Assembly (NCBI GenBank): GCA_027485405.1
Contig: JAIXRB010000170.1
Coordinates: 1-21,835, forward strand
Source: Leptospiraceae bacterium
GTDB lineage: Bacteria; Spirochaetota; Leptospiria; Leptospirales; Leptospiraceae
DNA length: 21,835 nucleotides
Direction of reading: 5' to 3'
Part shown: positions 1 to 7,802 of the stretch, piece by piece
Layout: every line of letters begins with the position of its first letter
Numbering within the stretch: position 1 is the first letter of the stretch
Position numbers and translations under genes: made by a program
The notes under the pieces: generated by a model
The model's database searches: none
What the model was told of the DNA's origin: nothing
What the model saw: the letters and a program-made list of their open reading frames with translations, nothing else

Positions 1-1042
1 TCCCAGATCCAACATTCAATTGGAGACTAAATCCTTTGGATGGTAGCACAAATTTGTTCAATAGGATGTGATTCTTTTTAGCGGGTTCTGCGGCGCAGAA
101 AATCTGTTTTTCTACCTTTCGGATGGAAGGGTGAATGTGAAAAGTGACTTCGATCGCATTAGGTTTGGTTGTATCAAACTGGATTTCGCAAACTTCGCAA
201 TCATCCGTTTCGGGAAGGTCACCGAGTTTTTGTATTTTACTCCGAACTCCTCGGCAGTGCGGACAAATTGTATCCCAAGATAACGTAAAAATTCCGATTC
301 GACAGCCCCAGAGAAATGCAAAAAGAAGCTCATCCAATTCGACCTGCCATAGAATTTGCAAGTCTTTCAATCGAATGCGATCAACTTTAGAATCAGACCA
401 AGTAAGAACCAATTGTTCCAGATTTTGGATAAGACTTTTGCTCACAGCTTTTTCTTGAAGTTTAGAAAGCAGAGTTGATACGGACTCTGCGTGCAATAAT
501 TCTGGTTCTGGTTCGAATGTTTTACTCAGGTTAAGAGGCAATTCTAAACCTTGAGATTTTTGTTGGATCTCTGATTGAATGGATTCAAAGGCATCGCGGA
601 AGCTCTTTTCTAGTTTGGGCAAAGCTACTTTCAGAAAAACTCTGAAAAAATTATTTTTTGGGATCAAACCTACGTAAATTGTCAAAAGACAGGTGTTAGA
701 ACTAGTCTCTTCTAAGAAAAACCGGGTTCGAATGAATTCTGCAAACCCTTTACTATATGTCCGAGCATTGGACATTTCTTGCAAATAGATCCATTCCCAG
801 GGGGATTCGACCCATTCTAATTCAATCCCGCCCTGCTTGGTTCTACCATGTAAAAGTCCATCTACCTCTTCATAGGTGAAGGGCGGAAGTTTCATACGCT
901 GATTCAATGCAGAAGTATCGATGAGATAGGGCCAAAAGTCTTGCCGAGAAGTAGACAAAGGGAACTTCCAGACATAGTTCAATGCCCTTTTTTTATATTC
1001 TTTTTCCCAAGGAATCTGTCTCAGTATAGTTTCTAAATCCAA
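1..1042 (-). CDS. Adenylate/guanylate cyclase-type protein with DUF5939-like N-terminal region, partial (C-terminus beyond window)
   Basis: The minus strand stays open from a TTG at 1042 to the window edge, giving 347 codons with no stop, so the 3' end is missing. Residues ~20-145 look like a SRPBCC/START-type helix-grip domain (W25, F37W38, then an ELEWVESPWEWIY stretch). Residues ~225-260 resemble a winged-helix segment, followed by a zinc-ribbon-like pattern C260-x2-C263 and C282-x2-C285 and then VTFHIHPSIR (299-308). I associate this order with DUF5939 regions in front of class III cyclase catalytic domains; the catalytic domain itself is not visible, so cyclase activity is inferred. The TTG is chosen because AGGA lies 6 bases upstream, the next in-frame ATG is residue 50, and the protein begins like its family. 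It follows the GH5 gene by 26 bases and is probably in the same operon. Confidence 0.82.
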   Translation of the reverse strand, partial: MDLETILRQIPWEKEYKKRALNYVWKFPLSTSRQDFWPYLIDTSALNQRMKLPPFTYEEVDGLLHGRTKQGGIELEWVESPWEWIYLQEMSNARTYSKGFAEFIRTRFFLEETSSNTCLLTIYVGLIPKNNFFRVFLKVALPKLEKSFRDAFESIQSEIQQKSQGLELPLNLSKTFEPEPELLHAESVSTLLSKLQEKAVSKSLIQNLEQLVLTWSDSKVDRIRLKDLQILWQVELDELLFAFLWGCRIGIFTLSWDTICPHCRGVRSKIQKLGDLPETDDCEVCEIQFDTTKPNAIEVTFHIHPSIRKVEKQIFCAAEPAKKNHILLNKFVLPSKGFSLQLNVGSG

Positions 1043-1068
1043 TGAAAATCCTGTTGCAAAAGTTTGTA

Positions 1069-3048
1069 TTAAGTTCGAAGAACTCTTATAATTTCTACAC
1101 CGGCTTGGATCGCTTGGACATGTAGAATTTTTGGATCAGAGCTTTCTATACCTCTTAGACCAGAGGAGAGGTAGGTTTTGTAACCTTTTGGGAAATGAAT
1201 TCTGGGCAAAAAAATCTCCGTCGGAAAATCAATGTTAGGATCTGCCTCAAACCTAAAATAAAACTCGCCTTTTTTCCAATGGAATTTCATCTCCAGAGGG
1301 AGTCCTTGTATTTTTCGAGCAAATGGACGGGCAAAGCCTTCAATCGCTCTTCCACCGCCTCCATATAGATCGGGTTCGCAATCAGAAAGCTCTTGGTCTT
1401 TGGAGTAGACGCTTAGGTCTTCTTGGTTCCATTGATCTCCAATCATCAAATCATTTCGATTGGAAGCAGTATAGTTCCACAGTGTTGCATTCAAAAATAG
1501 CGAGTCCATTGCATCGTACATGCAACTTAAGGCGGTTGTATGGCTTCGCCATATTCCTTTGGATCGATTCCCCGCCCTCCATTGGCGAAAAGCTGTGCCT
1601 CCTTTCAAATCAAATGGAATTCCAAACTCGCCAATCAAAGTCGGGATTTTTCCAGGAACTTTGGCACTTGCGGATTTGATTCGGGAAAGCTGGCGCTTGT
1701 ACATTTCCGTGATACCTCTTGTGCCAAAGGCCAGTCTTCTGAAAATCGGGTCAATGCCTACCGGATAGAGAAACCGCTTAAAGACTAATGTACTGAAATC
1801 ATACCAATGAGTGGCATTCACTGCATTCGTTGGAAGTTTTGCTTTAAAGTCGGGGCTAAGAACTCCGTCACCAGCCTCCCTTTCAGCAAATACGAGCCAA
1901 TCCTCCCTGATGGAGGCGACTGTCTCACCTACACTTCTGATAAACGGAATCATATAGTCCCTGTCAAAATCGATTTGTTTTCCTTTCACTACTTGAAAGT
2001 AATCGTTTTTCTCTACAAAAGGAAAGCCGTCCTTAGAAAGAGACCAAGCACCTTCCAATTGAAACGGATCTCCCAAGGAACTGGACAGCCAAAGCGAGAC
2101 TTTGTTTGGATTGACGATTCGATTTTCGATAGGGTGGAATTTGCGGCGCAAAAGGGAGAGTTTTAAAAAAGGAATCTCAACAGAAAAACCATGGGAAGCG
2201 TACAAAGCATCGATTGGTGACCAAGCCAAACCAGGCTTTGCTGGATCATGCGGTTTGTCAGTTAGGCATCTATCATTCAATGCCAAACCGATAAATCCTT
2301 TTCCAGGTTCATTCAAAGAGTCAAAACCCAAAACTCGATCGTACTTTTTTATCTTCTCGCCGACCTTTTTGATACAGCCCAAATAATGCTTTTGCAAATA
2401 ATCTTGAACGTTCAGTCCATCTAACATGAAATTCGGAGCAAAATCCCTCCCGGCGAAGAAAAGTGTCCAAAGAATTGCATTGGCAGGATATCGGTAGTTT
2501 TGTGCCCAACACATAGTTGGATAATTGGATTCTTGGCGAATGCCTGGTTTTGAAAAATCATACTTTGCCTGCATCACCAAGGCACTATCGGAGGATGATA
2601 TTTTGGAAATATCCATTCCGATTCGTTCAAAAATCCAGCCAGGAGCTCCGTCTCCCCCTGTCATTCGACTCCAAACATCTTGGTGAAAATCCACAAATAT
2701 ATAAAAACCGTATTCGCAAGCCTTCTTTACAATCGACTCAAAGTAATCCAGATAGTCTTCGTCATACTCACCTGGCCCCTGGTGTTCCACTGCCTCCCAG
2801 GTGGTCAAAAGCCTGAGACAATTGAACCCCCAATCTTTTAGCCTAAGAAAGTGTTGATCTGCCTCTTTCAATGGAAAGGGCCTTCCGATGAAACTGACTG
2901 TTTTGTGATCCGAAAAATCAGTAGGCTGAAATGTGCCTCCGTTCGGATAAGGAACTTTAGAGTCTCCTCCTAAATTGATCCCCCGCAAAATCACTGTTCT
3001 TTGGTACTTGTCTATAAAGAATTCGCCCTTTGTTTTTAAGCCTTCCAT
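1069..3048 (-). CDS. Glycoside hydrolase family 5 protein, glucosylceramidase / steryl-glucosidase-like (GH5_12-type)
   Basis: The 659-aa protein has a TIM-barrel GH5 pattern. It opens with LRGINLGGDSK (21-31), then NCLRLLTTWEAVE (76-88) and FVDFHQDVW (118-126). SLNEP (244-248) carries the acid/base Glu247 and LIGEFG (471-476) the nucleophile Glu474. The wide spacing of the two glutamates and the ~150-residue C-terminal beta-rich extension (after ~510) fit the large subfamily that includes fungal glucosylceramidase and steryl-beta-glucosidase. I infer cleavage of a beta-glucosyl group from a lipid-like aglycone; the true substrate is unknown. There is no signal peptide or membrane segment, so it should act in the cytoplasm. 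A strong AAGGAG sits 6 bases before the ATG, inside the end of the ligase gene, which it overlaps by 13 bases. It is followed by the cyclase gene. Confidence 0.85.
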   Translation of the reverse strand: MEGLKTKGEFFIDKYQRTVILRGINLGGDSKVPYPNGGTFQPTDFSDHKTVSFIGRPFPLKEADQHFLRLKDWGFNCLRLLTTWEAVEHQGPGEYDEDYLDYFESIVKKACEYGFYIFVDFHQDVWSRMTGGDGAPGWIFERIGMDISKISSSDSALVMQAKYDFSKPGIRQESNYPTMCWAQNYRYPANAILWTLFFAGRDFAPNFMLDGLNVQDYLQKHYLGCIKKVGEKIKKYDRVLGFDSLNEPGKGFIGLALNDRCLTDKPHDPAKPGLAWSPIDALYASHGFSVEIPFLKLSLLRRKFHPIENRIVNPNKVSLWLSSSLGDPFQLEGAWSLSKDGFPFVEKNDYFQVVKGKQIDFDRDYMIPFIRSVGETVASIREDWLVFAEREAGDGVLSPDFKAKLPTNAVNATHWYDFSTLVFKRFLYPVGIDPIFRRLAFGTRGITEMYKRQLSRIKSASAKVPGKIPTLIGEFGIPFDLKGGTAFRQWRAGNRSKGIWRSHTTALSCMYDAMDSLFLNATLWNYTASNRNDLMIGDQWNQEDLSVYSKDQELSDCEPDLYGGGGRAIEGFARPFARKIQGLPLEMKFHWKKGEFYFRFEADPNIDFPTEIFLPRIHFPKGYKTYLSSGLRGIESSDPKILHVQAIQAGVEIIRVLRT

Positions 3049-4340
3049 TCACCACTCCTTTCACGGAAGAGAATGAATTGACCGAGTAGGAAATAAAAGA
3101 AAATCAAAACTTCGTCATCTTGGAAATAGCATTGGAGTAACCCACTGAAGAAAAATCCAGATAAACTAAAGCCTAGAAACAAAGCCGGGTAATGGCAAAA
3201 GCCAGAAGAGAGCTCATATACGATTCTAAATCCAAGAGCAATAAACAAAAGTGCCGCTGGTAATCCAAAAATGACTGTTTGGTGAAATATGTCATTGTGA
3301 GAATGGCCTCTTTGGGTAACTTCATAAAAGAAAAGTAAATCTGGATTTGCCATTGATAGACTTTTTCGAGAGTCTTCGATTGCTTTGCCATAATTTCCTG
3401 GGCCAATTCCGAAAATTGGATTCTTAGCTATGATGGGGAAGGTGGAATTCCAGATAAAAGTTCGCCCGGAATCTGTATGCTTTTCGTCACCTAGCAGAGG
3501 CTTTATTGTTTTTTGAACAACTGGGACAAAGAAGAAGGCAAAACTAAACAAAATCAGAACTCCCAGAAATCCACTAGATAAAAGGTAGAGCGTTCTTTTT
3601 CCAAGATCCTTTCTGATCCAAAACAAAACACAAAGCCCAACAACCAAAGAAACAATCGTGCCCAAAATCGCAGAACGAGCATTGTTCAATAAAGTTATTG
3701 GTATAATAAGAAGAAATGGAGAAAATTTCTTTGCAAGGTTCGTAAAACTTTCCTTTTTCTCCCAAGCCCAGAGAAAAGTAAAAAAGAAATATGGGGTAAC
3801 AAGAGATAGAAGACCGCCATAGGTCAAATGAGTGTTCATTAGACCTATTGGCAAATAAAGGGAAACACCCATTGGGTTGCCGTAGTGGTGTTGAAATGGC
3901 CAAGAGGAATTGCTTTGGTATAAATCTGAAATCAACCGTGCAAGTCTAGTTTCCGAAAAAATGGATATAGCTCCTGTTAGTAGAAGAAGCCAGCCCATTC
4001 GAGAGAAGGATTGGGTCAAACGCGCTTGGTCCTCCTTCTTCACGGCCTGCACCACGATAAATGCCGTCACGAGGAGAATGTCCTTCATCTCTTGCCTAGC
4101 ACCTAGGGCTAAACTTGCCAATGGGTTTTCGCTCGAGAAGCCAAGTCCGAAGTAAACAGTCAATTGCCAGAGATAAAAAAAAGACAAAAGATACGAAATG
4201 GGAGAAAGAAGTGAGGGTTTCTTCGGCAGAAAGAGCCAGAGAAGGAAAGTGATTCCTAAGAAAACCTGGCTAAATGTCACAGAAAGCGCGCAGGAAAGAA
4301 TAGACAAAGTTAAGAACTGCAAATAGCTTCGGTACAACAT
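3036..4340 (-). CDS. O-antigen ligase / polymerase family membrane protein (Wzy_C type)
   Basis: The 434-aa protein is very hydrophobic, with about ten membrane segments and a large loop at ~285-350. The loop contains the family signature: GRTFIWNSTFPIIAKNP (292-308), GIGPGNY (311-317) and HSHNDIFHQ (346-354), followed by a hydrophobic stretch starting TVIFGLPAALLF. NNARSAILG (219-227) supplies the conserved arginine before a membrane helix. Members either ligate undecaprenyl-linked glycans to lipid A core (WaaL) or polymerise O-units (Wzy), and the fold does not distinguish the two. It acts in the inner membrane, facing the periplasm. It is the first gene of the block running toward position 1 and overlaps the GH5 start by 13 bases. 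Its own ribosome site is weak (GAAAAGA before the ATG). It diverges from the GT4 gene at 4391. Confidence 0.88.
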   Translation of the reverse strand: MLYRSYLQFLTLSILSCALSVTFSQVFLGITFLLWLFLPKKPSLLSPISYLLSFFYLWQLTVYFGLGFSSENPLASLALGARQEMKDILLVTAFIVVQAVKKEDQARLTQSFSRMGWLLLLTGAISIFSETRLARLISDLYQSNSSWPFQHHYGNPMGVSLYLPIGLMNTHLTYGGLLSLVTPYFFFTFLWAWEKKESFTNLAKKFSPFLLIIPITLLNNARSAILGTIVSLVVGLCVLFWIRKDLGKRTLYLLSSGFLGVLILFSFAFFFVPVVQKTIKPLLGDEKHTDSGRTFIWNSTFPIIAKNPIFGIGPGNYGKAIEDSRKSLSMANPDLLFFYEVTQRGHSHNDIFHQTVIFGLPAALLFIALGFRIVYELSSGFCHYPALFLGFSLSGFFFSGLLQCYFQDDEVLIFFYFLLGQFILFRERSGEWKA

Positions 4341-4390
4341 TCTTTTCTAGGTTTGGAAACAAATCAGGATTTGTAAAGAGGTTCCCAAAA
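4341..4390. promoter_or_regulatory. Divergent intergenic region with a 7-2-7 perfect dyad (4359-4374)
   Basis: These 50 bases separate the start codons of the ligase-like gene (minus) and the GT4 gene (plus) and must hold at least one promoter. The inverted repeat ACAAATC-AG-GATTTGT lies at 4359-4374 and is perfect over 7 bases each side. AGAGG at 4377-4381 is the probable ribosome site of the GT4 gene, 9 bases from its ATG. I see no convincing -35/-10 pair in either direction. A dyad placed between two divergent starts is a natural operator position, but no regulator is encoded next to it. Confidence 0.4.
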
Positions 4391-5674
4391 ATGCGCATTC
4401 TATATTTTTCCGATACTTTCCTACCCAAAACCGATGGAGTGGCTGTTTCCATAAAGAATTTCTCAGAACTACTTTCACTCAGAGGACATGAATTTCGAAT
4501 AGCCGCACCTCGCTATGGAGAAGGGGATTTTGAAAGAATGGGCGACAACATCCAAATTGTCCGATTTCGTTCCGGTTATTTGCCAAGTTACCCCGATATC
4601 AAAGTGGTTCTTCCCAGCCCTGGAAAAATCACAAAACTGATAGAAGAATTTAAACCAGAAGTCATCCATATCCACACTCCTGGGCTATTGGGAGTTTATG
4701 CTGTCAATGCGGCTGAAAGATACGGAATCCCAACGGTTGGCACATATCATACGTTAATGGCTGAGCAGGAAATGTATGTTTCCTTTTATCGATTGTTTAA
4801 GCTGGACAAGCTTTTCTTCAAAATAAACAAATTCAAGAAAAAATTGAACATAGAAGATCTAGATAAATTTGTAAAATTCGATAATTTCAACATTCGAAAA
4901 AAAATCATCTTAAAGATTTGCAACGATCTTTACAATCGCTGTGATCTTGTTATTTCACCGAGCCACCTAATCAAAAAACAATTGATCGAGTATGGCATAG
5001 AGAAACCAATCACAGTCGTTTCCAATGGAATGGATTTAAAGAGATTTACAGGAACCACCAAAGAATTTTCAGGGGACGCTCCAAAATTCCTTCACGTAGG
5101 AAGAATCTCGTATGAAAAGAACTGCGATGTTGTGATCAACGCATTTGCCTTGATTCTACGTCATTTTCCTAAAGCCACTTTGACAATCATAGGGGAAGGA
5201 CCAGCGATTCCATCATTGCAAAGGCAAACAGAAGCCTTAAGCATTACAGCCTCAGTCGAATTCAAAGGTTTTATTCCCAATGCCGAATTGCACAATGTCT
5301 ATCCTCAGTATGATCTGTTTTTGACAGCTTCTACAATGGAAACGCAAGGATTAGTGGTTTTAGAATCCATTGCCTGTGGTCTCCCTGCCGTTGGAGTGGA
5401 TTCTTTTGCTCTCCCAGAACTCATCCAAGATGGGAAAAATGGATTCATCGTCCCTCCCTTTGATTCGCGGGGACTTGCTGAAAAATCAATTCAACTATTG
5501 TCCAATCCGGAACTGTATAAGAAATTCTCTAGCGCATCCCTTGAAATCGCAAGCGAGCACGAAATGGAACGATGCGTAAACGATATGGAAGAGGTCTATA
5601 AAAAACTGGGAACACTACAGGGCAAAGAGAAGAAGCTCAATATATTGAATATGCTTTTTGGTTTAGGTGGCTAA
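4391..5674 (+). CDS. Family 4 glycosyltransferase, possibly a diacylglycerol glycosyltransferase-like glycolipid synthase
   Basis: The 427-aa protein shows the two-domain GT-B layout. The N-terminal domain begins MRILYFSDTFLPKTDGVAVS, with a TDGV loop for the acceptor side, HIHTPG (93-98) and TYHTL (118-122). The C-terminal Glycos_transf_1 domain has HVGRISYEKN (235-244), IIGEGP (266-271) and the retaining EX7E pair E317 and E325, followed by ACGLPAVG. The start resembles monoglucosyldiacylglycerol synthases (alMGS) and PimB-like enzymes, so a lipid acceptor is plausible but inferred. A lysine-rich stretch (~138-176), longer than I expect at this point, could be an interfacial membrane-binding element. 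There is no signal peptide. It stands alone on the plus strand, diverging from the ligase operon, and converges on the next gene with 21 bases between stops. Confidence 0.86.
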   Translation: MRILYFSDTFLPKTDGVAVSIKNFSELLSLRGHEFRIAAPRYGEGDFERMGDNIQIVRFRSGYLPSYPDIKVVLPSPGKITKLIEEFKPEVIHIHTPGLLGVYAVNAAERYGIPTVGTYHTLMAEQEMYVSFYRLFKLDKLFFKINKFKKKLNIEDLDKFVKFDNFNIRKKIILKICNDLYNRCDLVISPSHLIKKQLIEYGIEKPITVVSNGMDLKRFTGTTKEFSGDAPKFLHVGRISYEKNCDVVINAFALILRHFPKATLTIIGEGPAIPSLQRQTEALSITASVEFKGFIPNAELHNVYPQYDLFLTASTMETQGLVVLESIACGLPAVGVDSFALPELIQDGKNGFIVPPFDSRGLAEKSIQLLSNPELYKKFSSASLEIASEHEMERCVNDMEEVYKKLGTLQGKEKKLNILNMLFGLGG

Positions 5675-5695
5675 TAGATAGTAGGAAGGATTACT

Positions 5696-6685
5696 TTATT
5701 TCGCAGGATAAAAAGTAACCGCTTGGATTAGGTTACCTTCCCCAGAACTTAAGTATGTTACCTCTGCCTTGGCTTTTCGTGCGGGCTTATATAAAAGAAT
5801 TGATTCAATCATTTCGTACGCAGTTAGAGTGTAGTCGATCACAGTGACAATCAAAGAAAGATCCAAAAATCTTTGTCGCACCACTGGCTTTGTTTCGACT
5901 TCTTTCGTTGCAATCAGCCATTTGTATAGGCGTGCCGACTGATTTACCGCTAATATATGAGTTAAATCCAATTGAAATTGCGGTAGATTTGCCGATGTTT
6001 GCTCAAATCTCACTTCGATTGGCTTCTCCAGTTTTTCCATCTCAGCTAGGCGCTGAGAAAGTTGTAAGTCAAAGGTTTGATCATCTAAGTATTGGATCAC
6101 ATCACATTTGGAATAGATGGTATCACAAAGTGAACCGTAGTGCTTGTGGAAATAAAAGATCAACATTATGTCAGCGGTTACAGGGTGATATAAAACCTTA
6201 GCATTGTAATGTTCCATTCTCCCAAAACCAAAAAAAGACCTAAGCCTTCCATAGAGGTTTAAAGCCACTCCCAGGAAGTCTTTGAAAACCGGAAGGTCTC
6301 CAAAACCAAATCCCCTAGTTTGAATATAGAAGGGTTCAAAATGAACGAGTCCCCCCCTCTTGGAAATTTGGCGTAGGTATTCTAAATGTTCTTCAAGGCT
6401 TGGGTCTGTCATTTTTAAACCTTTGGTAGTTACGGTGACAGCGATCTTTCCTGCTTTTTTTCCAAAGGCATTCCAGATTTCATCGTCGGCTTTTTTAGAT
6501 TCGTCCCAATTGAATTCTAAACAACTTTCCTTTGGACAAGATATCTGTTCCTCATAACGAGCATTTGAATTTGCTTCCAAATTCTGCATACCATTCGGGA
6601 TAGGAAAACCCAAAACGAATGCCGAAAGTACAGTAAAGACTGCTATACTAACCAATACTCGGCTATAAAAAATTCTGAGTTTCAT
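5696..6685 (-). CDS. Conserved-type hypothetical protein with N-terminal membrane anchor or signal peptide
   Basis: I do not recognise this 329-aa protein. It starts MKLRIFYSR, followed by a hydrophobic run (~10-28) that could be an uncleaved anchor or a Sec signal, so the rest is probably periplasmic. The body is mixed alpha/beta with two cysteine pairs that could form disulfides: C50/C55 (ISCPKESC) and the pair in SLCDTIYSKCD. A Gly/Phe-rich stretch (RGFGFGDLPVFKDFLG) lies mid-protein. There is no Shine-Dalgarno motif before the ATG, but a TATTCT hexamer ends 7 bases upstream, so a very short leader is possible. It lies 61 bases downstream of the GT9 gene and may be cotranscribed or have its own promoter. 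A part in envelope glycan or lipid assembly is suggested only by its neighbours. Confidence 0.75.
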   Translation of the reverse strand: MKLRIFYSRVLVSIAVFTVLSAFVLGFPIPNGMQNLEANSNARYEEQISCPKESCLEFNWDESKKADDEIWNAFGKKAGKIAVTVTTKGLKMTDPSLEEHLEYLRQISKRGGLVHFEPFYIQTRGFGFGDLPVFKDFLGVALNLYGRLRSFFGFGRMEHYNAKVLYHPVTADIMLIFYFHKHYGSLCDTIYSKCDVIQYLDDQTFDLQLSQRLAEMEKLEKPIEVRFEQTSANLPQFQLDLTHILAVNQSARLYKWLIATKEVETKPVVRQRFLDLSLIVTVIDYTLTAYEMIESILLYKPARKAKAEVTYLSSGEGNLIQAVTFYPAK

Positions 6686-6746
6686 CTAAGGTAGAATATG
6701 TAAGAATTCAGTTCCATTTTGAAGAACATTCTTTATTTTCATATTC

Positions 6747-7802
6747 TCACCAAAGGGTGTTTATGTTTGAAATGACTCGAATTCTTCGAACTACATCCAT
6801 TGGATCGATCATTTCCATGCAGGCAAAATCTCCTCGCCAGCACTTTCGGTTTCCATAGATGGAACAAGGACGACAAGGTAAATCAACTTGGAGAACACCA
6901 GTATCCTCTTGGGCAAAAGGACCAAAACCCGAAATGGGATGGGTTGTTCCATAAATTCCGATGACAGGCTTCTTTAGAAGTGCCGCAATATGTACGTTAG
7001 AAGAGTCCATACCTATCATCAAATCTAATTTCTCCATGATTCCAAGCTCTCCTCGAATCCCCATATGCTCGCCTCTCACAATATGCACTCTTGCCGAGTT
7101 TTGACGAATTTTCTCTAGTTCAACGATTTCGTCCTTTCCGCCAAAAAGAAAGATAGTGCAATCGGGAAACTCTTCTTGGAGTAGAGCGACTAAATTGACG
7201 CTTTTTTCAAACGGCCATTCTTTTAAGTCATGACCAGCAAAAGGAGCAAAACCAAACCACTTCCCAGTTTTTTTTTCCAGACCAATCGATTTAAAGTAAT
7301 CTTTCGCAAACATCTTAGATTCACCATCGACGTTTAACCATGGACCGCGACGAATCGGGGCGTCCAGTCCCGCTTTGCGAAAAACATTTAGATAGCGTTC
7401 TGTTGTATGAGGAAGTTTTTCTAATTTTTTCTTAAACCGCCTCGTTTGCTCATTCTTCTCTTTCCTTCCTTTGATTATCTTTTCAAAAGGTATTCCTTCT
7501 AGACGAAATAAAAAACATAGAATCCTCGAACGCATAGAACCATGTAAGTCGATAACTTTATCAAAGGGTCCCAGTTTTTGGATTTCTTTATACAATGCCC
7601 AGATCCCCCAAATACCCCCATATTTTTTAAGATTGATTCCTAAGACATTGACATTGGGTATATTGTAAAAAAAAGGGGAAAAGTTCCCACGTGTGACTAC
7701 TGTTAATTCAACATTAGTGTGTTTTGCGGCGATAGCGATTAAGGCTGGCGTCATCAATGCGACATCTCCCATCGCAGAGAAACGCAAAACCAAAAGATTC
7801 AT
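6747..7802 (-). CDS. Glycosyltransferase family 9 (heptosyltransferase-like)
   Basis: The 351-aa protein starts with the GT9 signature LVLRFSAMGDVALMTPAL, including the D13 seen in WaaC/WaaF. The acceptor-domain LHGSMRSR (86-93) follows. The donor domain has GFAPFAGHDLKEWP (184-197), LFGGKDE (219-225) and MDSSNVHIAALLKKPVIGIYG (265-285). Such enzymes transfer ADP-heptose or another sugar to the lipopolysaccharide inner core on the cytoplasmic face of the inner membrane; the actual sugar is not readable from sequence. Near the C-terminus four cysteines form C310-x2-C313-x7-C321-x6-C328, a pattern seen in part of the family. The ATG directly follows the TAA of the DUF4254 gene, so the two are surely cotranscribed and probably translationally coupled. 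Confidence 0.9.
   Translation of the reverse strand: MNLLVLRFSAMGDVALMTPALIAIAAKHTNVELTVVTRGNFSPFFYNIPNVNVLGINLKKYGGIWGIWALYKEIQKLGPFDKVIDLHGSMRSRILCFLFRLEGIPFEKIIKGRKEKNEQTRRFKKKLEKLPHTTERYLNVFRKAGLDAPIRRGPWLNVDGESKMFAKDYFKSIGLEKKTGKWFGFAPFAGHDLKEWPFEKSVNLVALLQEEFPDCTIFLFGGKDEIVELEKIRQNSARVHIVRGEHMGIRGELGIMEKLDLMIGMDSSNVHIAALLKKPVIGIYGTTHPISGFGPFAQEDTGVLQVDLPCRPCSIYGNRKCWRGDFACMEMIDPMDVVRRIRVISNINTLW

Noticed and set aside
144..458. Plus-strand open frame of 104 codons
   Set aside because: It lies antisense to the cyclase gene, whose minus-strand frame has clear domain motifs and stays open to the window edge; the plus-strand protein has no recognisable pattern.
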